In this document: positions 34,278 through 48,300 of the stretch, piece after piece
Layout: every line of letters begins with the position of its first letter
Numbering within the stretch: the stretch's first letter is position 1
Source: an uncultured Coriobacteriaceae bacterium
GTDB taxonomy: Bacteria > Actinomycetota > Coriobacteriia > Coriobacteriales > Atopobiaceae
Assembly: GCA_900543875.1 (NCBI GenBank)
Contig: UQSV01000001.1
Location: forward strand, 1-64,000
Direction: 5' to 3'
DNA: 64,000 bases
Position numbers and translations under genes: made by a program
The notes under the pieces: model-generated
What the model was told of the DNA's origin: nothing
The model's database searches: none
Seen by the model: only the letters and a program-made list of their open reading frames with translations

Positions 34278-34523
34278 CCTTCAACATGCCCTGTTTACAA
34301 GCGCGAAGAAATGCGTTGAAAACCCCGTCACAGATGTTCAAAGAGTTTTCCACACGTCTTCAACGTTCAAAACGAGACGGGTTTCTCGACAGTAAAACAG
34401 GTCATGAAAAAAGCCTCTGAGCTGGCACTTTGCAGAGTTATTCACATTTGAACACGCTTTACTACTTCAACTAGCTTTATATCTACTTATATATACATAG
34501 ATAGATAGGACAAGGAGAGACAC
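34278..34523. other. oriC: Candidate oriC/unwinding region between dnaA and dnaN
   Basis: 246 bases with a box gttgaaaac (34315-34323), near-canonical DnaA boxes TTTTCCACA (34346-34354) and TTATTCACA (34438-34446), and an AT-rich stretch at ~34468-34507 (agctttatat, tatatataca, atagatagatag) that stands out from the GC-rich surroundings and suits a duplex-unwinding element. The dnaN promoter must overlap this AT-rich part. Confidence 0.7.
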
Positions 34524-35627
34524 ATGCGCTTCACCGTCAGCCAGTCTTCGCTCGCCAAGGCTCTCTCCGTGGTCTCGAAGGGAATCGCCTCCCACTCCAC
34601 CATCCCCGTTCTCGGCGGAGTGCTCATGCGCGCCACCGGCGGCACCCTTGAGATGCAGACCTCGGACCTCGACACCTCCATCAGGCACAAGATCGCTGCC
34701 AACGTCGAGGAGGAAGGCGAGACCGTCATCTCGGGGCGCATGCTCTCCAACGTCGTCAAGAACCTTCAGGACAGTGCCGTGACCTTCGATGGGGGAGAGG
34801 GCACGATCAACATCACGTGCGACAAGAGCTCCTTCCACCTCAACACCCTCAACGCGGCCGAGTTCCCCAACTTCCCCGAGGTCGCCATGGAGCGCTCGGT
34901 CGAGCTGCCCGTGGGCGTGCTGTCCGAGATGGTCGACAAGGTCTACAAGGTGACCTCGCGCGACACGAGCCGCCCGGTGCTCTCGGGCATCCTGCTCAAC
35001 GTCGAGGAGAACTGCGTGCGTCTCGTGGCCACCGACTCCTACCGCCTGGTGGTCTGTGACACCAACGTCGAGACCTCCTCGCTCGACGGCACCTTCGAGA
35101 TGATCATCCCGGGCACCGCCTTCCACGACGTGCTCTCCCTGCCGAGCGACAGCCCCACCGTCATCGTGGGCGCCACGACCAACCAGGTCATCTTCGTGTC
35201 GGGCAACACCACCTATGTGTCGCGCCGCATCGAGGGTACCTTCCCCAACTACAAACAGCTGCTGCCGTCGAGCCGTCTCACCTCGATGAAGGTCAAGGTC
35301 TCCGACCTCTCGGGCGCCCTCAAGCGCGTGAGCTCCATCGCCACGTCGAACTCCTCGGTGCGCTTTGACGTTGACCCCGACGCCGCGCTCGTGACCCTCT
35401 CGTCCACCTCGCCCGACCAGGGCGACGCCCGCGAGCAGGTCAACGTCGAGGTCGAGGGCGAGGCCAACTCCATCTGCATGAACTACCGATACGTGGGCGA
35501 CTGCGTGAGCGCCCTTGCCCAGGACAGCGAGGTGACGCTCGAGCTGCAGCAGAGCATGCGCCCCGGCGTCTTCAAGAGCTACGGCAAGATCAACTACCTC
35601 TACCTGCTCATGCCCGTGCGGATGTAG
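34524..35627 (+). CDS. dnaN: DNA polymerase III beta sliding clamp
   Basis: The processivity clamp, 367 aa in three similar domains. The start MRFTVSQSSLAKALSVVSKGIASHSTIPVLGGVLM, the domain 2 VDKVYKVTSRDTSRPVLSGILL stretch with LVATDSYRLVV, and the C-terminal YLLMPVRM are diagnostic. The C-terminal residues form part of the peptide-binding cleft. The ATG follows AAGGAGAG. It is the first gene of the dnaN-recF-DUF721 cluster, with recF three bases downstream. Confidence 0.98.
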   Translation: MRFTVSQSSLAKALSVVSKGIASHSTIPVLGGVLMRATGGTLEMQTSDLDTSIRHKIAANVEEEGETVISGRMLSNVVKNLQDSAVTFDGGEGTINITCDKSSFHLNTLNAAEFPNFPEVAMERSVELPVGVLSEMVDKVYKVTSRDTSRPVLSGILLNVEENCVRLVATDSYRLVVCDTNVETSSLDGTFEMIIPGTAFHDVLSLPSDSPTVIVGATTNQVIFVSGNTTYVSRRIEGTFPNYKQLLPSSRLTSMKVKVSDLSGALKRVSSIATSNSSVRFDVDPDAALVTLSSTSPDQGDAREQVNVEVEGEANSICMNYRYVGDCVSALAQDSEVTLELQQSMRPGVFKSYGKINYLYLLMPVRM

Positions 35628-35630
35628 CCC

Positions 35631-36722
35631 GTGTCGCTCACCGTCTCGTCCATATCGTTCAGGAACTACCGCAACCTTGCCGCGCTGGAGCTGCGCCCCA
35701 GCGCCGGCGTCACCGTGCTCGTGGGGCCCAATGCCGTGGGCAAGACGAACACGGTCGAGGCACTGCAGTACGTCACGAGCGGCCAGTCGTTCAGGCGCCC
35801 CTCGCCCTCCGAGCTCATCGCCCCCGACGCCGTCGAGGCGTCGGTGGCAGCTCGTCTCGAGGGCGATGGCCGCGTCATCGATGTTGAGATGCGGGTGACG
35901 CCCCAGTCGCGTAAGTTCCTGCGCAACGGCAAGCCCTGCCGTGGCGCCGACCTCGCGGGCACGCTGCTTTCGGTGCTCTTCTGCCCCGATGACCTGTCGC
36001 TCGTGAAGGGGTCGGCCTCGCGCCGCCGCGGCGAGCTCGACGCCTATGGCGCGCAGGCCAACGTGGGCTACCGCAAGGTGCTCTCGAACTACACGCGCTC
36101 GGTCGAGCAGCGAAACCGCCTGCTCAAGGATGGCTGTGACCCCGTCCTGCTCGACGCCTGGGACGAATCGGTGGCGCTGGGTGGTGCCACGCTGCTCCAC
36201 CACCGCCTCAACCTCTTTCGCCGTCTGTCGGGCATCGTGAGCGAGGTTTATGCCGAGGTGGCCTCGGGCGAGTCGCTCGCCTGCACTTACGTGCCAAGCG
36301 TCGAGGGCGCCGAGGCGGGCATGGGCCGAGACGACCTGCGCGACCTCATGCTTTCCCAGATGCGCGACCGCCGTGCCGACGACGTGCGCCGCGCGCAGAC
36401 GCTCATCGGGCCCCACCGCGACGACGTGGTCTTTGCGATCGACGGCCGCGACGCGCGCTCCTTTGGCAGCCAGGGCCAGCAGCGCTCGGTGGCCCTGGCC
36501 TGGAAGATGGCCGAGGTGCGCCTGTGTGAGGACCTGCTGGGAGAGCGGCCGCTGCTGCTGCTCGACGACGTCATGAGCGAGCTCGATGCCTCGCGCCGCT
36601 CGTGTGTAACGCGCTTCGTCGAGGGCGGCATCCAGACGATCATCACCACGACGAACCTCTCGTACTTTGACGACGAGCTGCTCTCGAGCGTAAAGGTGGT
36701 GCCCTATGGGGCAGAGTCGTAA
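35631..36722 (+). CDS. recF: DNA replication and repair protein RecF
   Basis: An SMC-like ATPase of 363 aa helping RecOR load RecA on gapped DNA. Walker A is VGPNAVGKTNTVEAL (Ala-Val where many have Gly-Gln). CPDDLSLVKGSASRRRGELD is conserved, the ABC signature region is SFGSQGQQRSVALAWKMAE and Walker B is PLLLLDDVMSELDASRR. The start is GTG at 35631, three bases after dnaN, with only weak ribosome-site character, consistent with coupling. The end overlaps the DUF721 gene by 17 bases. Confidence 0.96.
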   Translation: MSLTVSSISFRNYRNLAALELRPSAGVTVLVGPNAVGKTNTVEALQYVTSGQSFRRPSPSELIAPDAVEASVAARLEGDGRVIDVEMRVTPQSRKFLRNGKPCRGADLAGTLLSVLFCPDDLSLVKGSASRRRGELDAYGAQANVGYRKVLSNYTRSVEQRNRLLKDGCDPVLLDAWDESVALGGATLLHHRLNLFRRLSGIVSEVYAEVASGESLACTYVPSVEGAEAGMGRDDLRDLMLSQMRDRRADDVRRAQTLIGPHRDDVVFAIDGRDARSFGSQGQQRSVALAWKMAEVRLCEDLLGERPLLLLDDVMSELDASRRSCVTRFVEGGIQTIITTTNLSYFDDELLSSVKVVPYGAES

Positions 36723-37302
36723 GCGCTGGCTCGAGCGTATGGAGTACGACCCGCTCGACCCCGCCAAGCAGCACAAGCCCGAGACGGCCGCCGACCTGGT
36801 GTCGGGCTACCTCGACGCGCGCCTCGCCAGGGGCGCCAACAAGACCCTACAGGCGCTCACCATCTGGCGAAAAATCGCCGGCAAGCGCGCCTCCAAGCAC
36901 ACCGTGGCCGTGTGGCTGAGCGACCACGCCGGCCCCCGCAACCTGCCTGACCTCGTGGTCTACCTCGACGGCAACGCCCTCATGGTCGACCTCTCCACCA
37001 ACGCCGAGCTCTACGTCGACCGCCTGGCCCACGCGGGCCTCGAGGTGGCGCACGTGCGCTTCAAGCTCTCGCGCAAGGCCGGTCAGATTGCCCAGCAGCG
37101 CATGGTCGCGGCCGAGGGGCCCGCCGACGAGCCCCCCGAGCTGCCGGCGCTCACCCCCTACGAGCGCACCCGCATTGCCGCCGACGTCGAGAGGATTCCC
37201 GCCTCGATGCGCAAGGACGTGTCTAAGGCGATGGAAATGTCGCTGCGCCGCGCCAAGGTTGCACCCACGCAGGAAGCCAAAAGCGCCCCGCAGAATCCCT
37301 GA
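36706..37302 (+). CDS. DUF721 protein, DciA-type helicase operator candidate
   Basis: 198 residues. The DUF721 domain spans ~30-130: LVSGYLDARLARGANKTLQALTIWRKIAGKRASKHTVAVWL, VVYLDGNALMVDLSTNAELYVDRLAHAGLEVAHVRFKL. The C-terminal part is charged and probably flexible. DciA proteins load or operate the DnaB helicase in bacteria lacking DnaC/DnaI; a dnaB is present at 60.9 kb and no DnaC/DnaI-like gene is seen in this window. It overlaps recF and precedes gyrB, the standard actinobacterial order. Confidence 0.88.
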   Translation: MGQSRKRWLERMEYDPLDPAKQHKPETAADLVSGYLDARLARGANKTLQALTIWRKIAGKRASKHTVAVWLSDHAGPRNLPDLVVYLDGNALMVDLSTNAELYVDRLAHAGLEVAHVRFKLSRKAGQIAQQRMVAAEGPADEPPELPALTPYERTRIAADVERIPASMRKDVSKAMEMSLRRAKVAPTQEAKSAPQNP

Positions 37303-37410
37303 GAGGCGTTATCAGGCGCAAATGATGCGTTTTTGCCGCGTCGTATGTGTTGGGGATTCAGCAAATCGAGCCGATGCCCTAAACTAGGAAAGATTGACGT
37401 TTCATCCTAG

Positions 37411-39462
<2,052 letters not shown>

Positions 39463-39512
39463 TCAGCGCCTGACATTTCGCAAGTTTGGTTTAGCAACGA
39501 GAAAGGCCAGAA

Positions 39513-42278
<2,766 letters not shown>

Positions 42279-42303
42279 TCGCCGCAGGCAAGCCAGCCTT
42301 GAG

Positions 42304-42342
42304 GAGTGCCTCCCGGAACAATTCTGGGAGGCACTCTTTTTG
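42304..42342 (+). terminator. Terminator of gyrA
   Basis: An 11-bp stem (42304-42314 / 42326-42336) and a T6-type run, 25 bases past the gyrA stop. Confidence 0.92.
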
Positions 42343-42363
42343 TTCTGTCGTTCGTGTGGCGGG

Positions 42364-42423
42364 AAAATGGAATGAATTCCAACAATTTCGCAAATACAAG
42401 AAAAATGGATTTCATTCCATTTT
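42364..42423. repeat. 13-bp inverted repeat between the gyrA and DUF151 terminators
   Basis: aaaatggaatgaa (42364-42376) and ttcattccatttt (42411-42423) are perfect inverted copies 34 bases apart, in an AT-rich spot between two terminators of convergent genes. The left arm continues into gaattc. It is not explained by either terminator; candidates are a small mobile-element remnant or a protein-binding site. Confidence 0.6.
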
Positions 42424-42446
42424 CGTGTGTCGAATAGGGCGAGCAA

Positions 42447-42487
42447 AGCAGGCGGCCCCGCACCGTCTAGGTGCGAGGCCGCCTGCT
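42447..42487 (-). terminator. Terminator of the DUF151 gene
   Basis: A long hairpin with outer stem 42447-42457 / 42477-42487 and inner cgcac/gtgcg pairing, followed by tttgc on the minus strand, 17 bases from the DUF151 stop. Confidence 0.75.
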
Positions 42488-42503
42488 TGTGTGACCGCCT
42501 GCG

Positions 42504-43067
42504 CTAGTTTTGGCGAGGCGCCTTGAAGTCGTCGGGGGAGAGGCCCTCGACAAAGTCATGGAACTCGGCCTCCTCGCGGGAGCGCTCGTCCTTTTCGATG
42601 GCATCGAAGTCGGGCGAGCCGGCACATTCGAGCACCTCGCGGGAGGCGAAGATGGGTTCGTCGCAGGTGATGGCCAAGGCTACGGCGTCGGAGGGGCGGG
42701 CATCGATGTGATGGTGCTCGCCCGTGGCGTTCACGACGTCGAGAGTGGCAAAGAACGTGGCGCCCTCGACGCGCTCGATCGTGACGCCCGCAAGGCTTGC
42801 GCCCAGCACCTCGAGCGTGCCTGCGAGCAGCATGTGCGTGGTGGGCCGCTTGATGTCATCGGAATCGATGGCCCGCGCGACGTTGGCGGCATCGGCGGTG
42901 CCAACGCTGATGGGCAGCGTGATCTCGGTGCCAACGGCCGCGAGGTCTGCCGGATCGCTGAGATTCTCTACGTCTGAATCGTCGCTAATGGGGGCTGGCT
43001 TCAGGATGATAGCCGACGGAATGGGACCACCGCCCACGATGAGGTTCTTGAGCGTCATCTCGACCAT
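42504..43067 (-). CDS. DUF151 / bifunctional nuclease-domain protein
   Basis: 187 residues. The BFN/DUF151 domain covers ~45-145: ITLPISVGTADAANVARAIDSDDIKRPTTHMLLAGTLEVLGASLAGVTIERVEGATFFATLDV, then HHIDARPSDAVALAITCDEPIFASREVLE, where DARPSDAVALA is the family signature. Members have been reported to act as nucleases in plants, but the bacterial role is unclear. The N-terminal ~40 residues are variable and the tail acidic. The ATG at 43065-43067 follows GGAGG. It is convergent with gyrA. The 200 bases upstream hold a small GC hairpin (ggtagg..cctacc) and the tRNA promoter. Confidence 0.88.
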   Translation of the reverse strand: MVEMTLKNLIVGGGPIPSAIILKPAPISDDSDVENLSDPADLAAVGTEITLPISVGTADAANVARAIDSDDIKRPTTHMLLAGTLEVLGASLAGVTIERVEGATFFATLDVVNATGEHHHIDARPSDAVALAITCDEPIFASREVLECAGSPDFDAIEKDERSREEAEFHDFVEGLSPDDFKAPRQN

Positions 43068-43214
43068 GTCCTGCGCCTCCTTTGCGTGTCTGCCCGAATG
43101 GGGCGAAGGGGCTATCCCCCCGTCTTATTCGGGCTAATTCCTGCTTATTGGTAGGGGTTATCCTACCCCTCTTTGGCTCTGTAGGAAAAATCGAAAATTT
43201 TTTCCAAAAAGCGG

Positions 43215-43244
43215 TTGCGCTTCCGAATCAGCCTGTTGTATTAT
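43215..43244 (+). promoter_or_regulatory. Promoter of the tRNA-Ile/tRNA-Ala unit
   Basis: TTGCGC (43215-43220) and TATTAT (43239-43244) with an 18-base spacer, 36 bases before tRNA-Ile. Confidence 0.65.
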
Positions 43245-43279
43245 AGCCAAGCGCGATGGCGAACACACCAATCGCACGT

Positions 43280-43356
43280 GGGCCCGTAGCTCAGTTGGTC
43301 AGAGCGTCCGGCTGATAACCGGGAGGTCACAAGTTCGAACCTTGTCGGGCCCACCA
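43280..43356 (+). tRNA. tRNA-Ile (anticodon GAU)
   Basis: 77 nt: acceptor GGGCCCG/CGGGCCC, anticodon loop CTGATAA (GAT), T-loop TTCGAAC, encoded CCA. It lies downstream of gyrA, as ileT does in Mycobacterium. Confidence 0.96.
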
Positions 43357-43366
43357 CCTTTTCGCC

Positions 43367-43411
43367 AATAAACGCCCCAGCGTGAGCCGAGTCGCCGCTG
43401 GGGCGTTTATT
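43367..43411 (+). other. 15-bp hairpin between tRNA-Ile and tRNA-Ala
   Basis: aataaacgccccagc (43367-43381) pairs perfectly with 43397-43411 around a 15-nt loop. It ends in a short T-rich part (gtttatt). It could be a partial terminator or an RNase processing structure within the tRNA unit. Confidence 0.6.
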
Positions 43412-43418
43412 ACTAAAA

Positions 43419-43494
43419 GGGGACGTAGCTCAGTTGGGAGAGCGCGGGCTTTGCAAGCCTGAGGTCGTGGGTTCGATCCCCATCGTCTCCACCA
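43419..43494 (+). tRNA. tRNA-Ala (anticodon UGC)
   Basis: 76 nt: acceptor GGGGACG/CGTCTCC, anticodon loop TTTGCAA (TGC), T-loop TTCGATC, encoded CCA. It forms a pair with tRNA-Ile, here not inside an rRNA operon. Confidence 0.96.
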
Positions 43495-43503
43495 GACTGG
43501 ATT

Positions 43504-43530
43504 GCCGGGGGTTTCGCTCCGGCTTTTTTT
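43504..43530 (+). terminator. Terminator of the tRNA-Ile/tRNA-Ala unit
   Basis: Stem gccgg/ccggc (43504-43508 / 43519-43523) with T7 (43524-43530). Confidence 0.88.
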
Positions 43531-43743
43531 CTTTTCAAATTTTCTTACCAGGCCCCCTTCAGTTACAGTGAGGTATAACGGCAATTGGACGCCCGCGAGG
43601 CGCTGGTGCGCTGTAGCCGCGTTGTCAGCTTGAACCCGCCCTCGTCCCGCGCCACCCGATTAGTTTGGGACAACTGTTGCGTTTTACTGTCTCCCGATGC
43701 AAATGCTATGGGAGAAAGGCGAAAAGAGAAGAGGGGGTCCAGG

Positions 43744-45207
43744 ATGAGCGAGGCCAGCAAATCCCGCCGCACTGGCTTTCCTTATGCCGCTTCCTGGCCC
43801 CTCTTGATTGAGACGGCGGCCTTTGCGCTCTACTTCTTCACCTGGAAGCTCTGTATGGCCGTGACGCTTGCCCGTGCGCCTCGTTTGGCGGAGGTTGGCG
43901 TCCTTGGTTCTGCATATGCGCTCCTGCTGGCTTTCACGGGCCTTGGCTATGTCCTGTTCTGGGTTGCCCGCTCCTATCTGCCTAGCTCAAAAGAGAAGAA
44001 GAGCTTGGCGGCGGTCGTCCTCGCGCTCTGTTTCGGCGGCTCCATCGTGATGATGACCACCCAACGCATCGAGATCCTTCTCGCTGCGAGTTGCGTGACG
44101 GTTCTTGCGCTCGGCTACACCGGCGGCGGTATTCACTACGGATTTAGCCTGGTGTCTTATGGCAGCGAATTCTCCGGCAGGGCCCTCGGAATTGGGATGG
44201 GTGCGTCTTCCCTGCTTCAATATGTTGTAGAGGCGATGGGGCTGACACCCGCTGTGCTTGTCATATGCGTGGTCTTGAGTTTGCTCACCATCATGTGGTT
44301 CGCCACGCGCCCCGCCAAGAGGTGGCGGGGCGATCAGGACTCCGCCGCGAAGCAGGCTCCCACCGTGGGGAGGCGCCCTATCACCATCCTCGTGATCGCC
44401 GCGGTTGCCATGACCCTCGACTATGGTCTTCTCGATAGCGTTCTCGTCTGGAAGTATGCGAGTGGCGAGATCGTCACTGCGGGTCTGTCTAAGATCATCA
44501 ATGCGCTGTCCCTCCCGCTTGTGGGTGCGCTCTTTGACCTAAAGAAGGGTAATCTCAGGTCCCTCATCACGGTGTGCGCGATGTTTCTCGTCGCTGTGGC
44601 AACGCCCGCCGCCGCGGAGGACGAGTGGGCGGGTGTGGCCACCGTCATGGCGGGGGTCTACGGTGCCTTCTACGTCATGTATCTCAGTGCGACCTTCATG
44701 AGAATCGCGCCGGATACGTCGCGCCCGGAGGTCATCGCGAGCGTGGGTAGAGTCGTCAGCTGCTTCATGGGTGCCGTTGGTGCGTTGTTCGCGCGGGCTT
44801 TCTTCGAGTCTTGTGGCGTGGTGGCGGTGGTGGGCGTGTCGTGCCTGCTTTCGATCATCTGCCTTCTGGTCCTTCTTCGTGACATTGCCTGGGGCGTCAC
44901 GAAGGGCCTGGGGGGGGGGGAGGATGGCGCGGCGTTTGGCGGTGGCCTTCCGCGGCCTTCCGGCTCGTCTCGCGAGGAGGCTCTCGATACTTATATTGAG
45001 AAGCTCGGCCTTACCGCCCGAGAGGCGGAGGTGTGTGGTCTTCTCCTTTCCACAGACCTTGGCGTTCAGGAGATAGCCGACGAGATTTTCATCTCTCGGC
45101 GCGTCGCTCAGCGACACATCGCCGCCATTTATGAGAAGGCAGAAGTGACAACGCGACTTGGTCTCTATCGCGATTTTGTCGCCTGGTTTGACGAGGGTTC
45201 CAACTAA
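43744..45207 (+). CDS. MFS-like 12-TM membrane protein fused to a LuxR-type HTH, with an internal poly-G tract
   Basis: 487 residues. The first ~385 contain about twelve hydrophobic segments, MFS-like (e.g. LLIETAAFALYFFTWKLC, VLGSAYALLLAFTGLGYVLFW, VVGVSCLLSIICLLVLL). A Gly-rich linker follows, then a C-terminal LuxR/GerE helix-turn-helix (LTAREAEVCGLLLSTDLGVQEIADEIFISRRVAQRHIAAIYEKAEV). Such membrane LuxR proteins are abundant in Coriobacteriia. The linker is encoded by 11 consecutive G (44910-44920, Leu389-Gly-Gly-Gly-Glu); loss or gain of one G would shift frame and remove the HTH. The ATG at 43744 follows GAGGGGG. It directly precedes the giant adhesin gene, its likely target. Confidence 0.88.
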   Translation: MSEASKSRRTGFPYAASWPLLIETAAFALYFFTWKLCMAVTLARAPRLAEVGVLGSAYALLLAFTGLGYVLFWVARSYLPSSKEKKSLAAVVLALCFGGSIVMMTTQRIEILLAASCVTVLALGYTGGGIHYGFSLVSYGSEFSGRALGIGMGASSLLQYVVEAMGLTPAVLVICVVLSLLTIMWFATRPAKRWRGDQDSAAKQAPTVGRRPITILVIAAVAMTLDYGLLDSVLVWKYASGEIVTAGLSKIINALSLPLVGALFDLKKGNLRSLITVCAMFLVAVATPAAAEDEWAGVATVMAGVYGAFYVMYLSATFMRIAPDTSRPEVIASVGRVVSCFMGAVGALFARAFFESCGVVAVVGVSCLLSIICLLVLLRDIAWGVTKGLGGGEDGAAFGGGLPRPSGSSREEALDTYIEKLGLTAREAEVCGLLLSTDLGVQEIADEIFISRRVAQRHIAAIYEKAEVTTRLGLYRDFVAWFDEGSN

Positions 45208-45311
45208 TCTACCTGCGGGTATCTAAAGTTGGCACATGTGTGACCTATCAGTTTGGCTTCAGCTCCCTGACGATAAGCTCGGTTAGCTGGCTTTCGCTGG
45301 AGGAGGTCACC

Positions 45312-48300
45312 ATGAAGCGCCTGAGGCTTTTGTTGTTGTTTGTCGCACTTCTCGTATTGGCTCCGACGACGGCGCTTGCTGCGACGGTGGGTGCCACGAC
45401 GTTGGCAGACCCCTCCTCCGCGTCAACATGGCGCGACTGGGGCCTCGATAACTCGACGGAGAACGTCGGCCGCATCTGGACGGACAAGACCGTCTCCGAC
45501 GGCGATATCGAGCTCACGGGCGCCGGCGGAACCATGAGGATTCAGAAGGGCGACTCGGACTTCCTGACCGCCCTCTCCGCTATCTCCTCGACCTCGAACC
45601 TGACGATGACGTCGACCACGCCGCTCGACATTGTCCTCGTCCTTGATGCCTCTGGTTCGATGGAGGACAAGATGAGTGGCGGAGGAACGAAGATCGCTGC
45701 CCTGAAGGCTGCCGCGAATGCCTTCGTCGACGAGATCGCAAAGGCAAACGAGGGAATCGACAACCCGGAGCTGCAGCACCGGGTTTCCATCGTGAAGTTC
45801 GCCAGCGACACTACCGACCGCGTAGGCAATAACTTCACCTGGGACAGCTACAACTACAGCCAGCGCATGATTGGCCTCACGCCGTGCACGCAGGATGGCA
45901 AGGGCGCCATCAGCTCGCAGATCAACGCGCTCGATCCTGCCGGCGCCACGCGTGCCGACTATGGCATGAACCATGCGCAGAAGGCGCTGAACGATGCCCG
46001 CCCCGGCGCAAAAAAGGTTGTCGTGTTCTTCACTGACGGCACGCCCACCAAGCACAGTGACTTCGACTCGAACGTCGCCAACTCTGCCGTCAGCACTGCC
46101 AAGGCGCTGAAGGACGGCGGCGCGACCGTCTACACCGTTGGCATCCAGAATGGCGCGAACCCCTCTGCTGACCCCACCACCTCGGGAACCTCCAAGGAGA
46201 ATCGCTTCCTGCATGCCGTTTCCAGCAACTACCCCTCCGCGACCGCTTACAACAAGCTCGGCGCGCGTGCGGAAGACTCCGACTTCTACAAGACGGCGAC
46301 GAGCGCCGCCGGCCTCAAGGACGTATTCAGCGGCATTTCCCAGGACATCGCGAAGGCCGCCGGCCACCCGACGGACGTGGTCGAGGGTGCCGAGGATACG
46401 TCTGGTTACGTTACGTTTACCGACCAGCTCGGCGACTACATGAAGCTCGATAGCTTCGAGAGCATCGTGTTCGCCAAGCAGGTCTTCTCCAATCCGACCG
46501 TCTCCACCTCCGGCAACGTCGACACCTACACGTTCCATGGCACGGCCGGTAACGTCCTGTACCCCACTGGTAACCTTGATTCCGTGCTCATTCGCGTCGA
46601 GCGCTCTGACGACGCCCGCACGGGCGACAAGGTGACCGTCTCAATCCCGGCCTCCCTCATCCCCCTTCGCCACTTCAATGTCGACGAGGACGCGGGCACG
46701 GGAGACGTGACGTTGACATTCCCCATTCGCGTGTTCTATAACTCAAGCCTCAAGAAAGAGGCCTTCGAGCTGCTCGCGAACCCCGACGATGACATGACGG
46801 ACTACATTGCCTCCCACACGGATTCCGATGGTAAGGTCTACTTCCTCGCGAACGAATACACCGGTGGAGAGAGCGGTAACACGACCGCCTCGTTCACTCC
46901 GGCGACGGGCAACGGCTACTACTTCATCACCGAGGACACGCCCCTGTATCTCGATGCCGAGTGCACCCAGCGCGCCCGCGGGCCGCTGAGCGCCTCAACG
47001 ACCTATTACTACAGCCACTCTTGGTACGAGCTTGAGGGTGGCTCGGCAACGAGGGGCTCGAGCGTTGTCTCCTTCCCTGGCAGCGTTGTCGAGGGAATCA
47101 CGGGCGGCATCACGACCGATGAGTCCGGCTACCTCATTATGAGGAAGGGCTCGCGTCAGCTCACCCGTATCAACGAGCTTCACACCGCCAAGGGCAGTAA
47201 CCCCACCGCCACTGCCTCCACGATCATCGACCCGAGGTGGAGTGGCAAGACGATCAACGTCCTCCTCGGCAACAATGGCCGGATCTCGCTCGAGCAGCCC
47301 TCCACGCTCGCGATTTCCAAGAAGGTCGTCACTCCCGACGGCTTTGACGAGAGCTACTACAACAACCTCGACTTCGCGTTCGACATCTTGATTCCCGAAG
47401 CGGCCGGTAAGACGTTCAAGGCCGTCGTCAAGGGAACCGACGGCAAGGTTCACGGCGACGAGTCCTGGGACCTCACGCTCGACGCGACCGGCCATGCCGA
47501 GCACACGCTCAAGCACGGCGAGACTCTCTACGTGTACGGCATCCCTTCCGGCACGGCCTACTCCGTGACCGAACGCGCCCTTGACGGCTTCGAGACCACG
47601 CCCTCCGCCCTGCGCGAGGGTGTGACCGAGGCTGGCCTCGAGGCGAAGGCGGACTTCACGAACACATATTCCGCGACCGGCACGCTCTCCGGGCGCGATG
47701 CTCTTCTCGGCGAGAAGGTGCTCGACGGCCGCGACTGGTTCGCCAGCGACAGCTTCACGTTCATTCTCCAGGGTCTCGACGGTGCCCCCATGCCTGAGGG
47801 TTCCGAGGGAGACATCTATAGGCTGGCGGTCACGAGCCCCGAGGGCACGCCCTCTGGCACTCCCGTCGCCTTCAACTTCGGTGACATCGCCTACGAGAAG
47901 CCCGGCACCTATGTCTACCAGGTCTACGAGCCTGCCGAGGAAGCCGGGACGACTGGCGTCACGACGTCCCTCTCCCTCTACACCGTGACCGTGACGGTCA
48001 CGGACAACCACGACGGCACGCTCGCGGTTTCCTCCAAGATCATGCGCGTCCACGACGACCTTGGCTCCGACGTGGCTCCCGAGGGCGCGGCCGCAAGCGT
48101 CGCCTCCTTCGTGAACGTCTTCGACGCCACCTCGCAGGACTGGACGCCCGTCGCCATGAAGAAGCTGAACGACGCCTCTGGCGCGCTGCCTCTCCAGGCC
48201 GGCATGTTCGAGTTCACCCTGACGCCTGTCGGCGATGCTCCCATGCCCGGCGACGCGACCGAGATTGTCGGCCACAACAACGCCCATGGAGCCGTCGTCT

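Noticed and set aside
43068..43279. Riboswitch or small RNA upstream of tRNA-Ile
   Set aside because: Only a small hairpin and a promoter are visible; no known riboswitch core.
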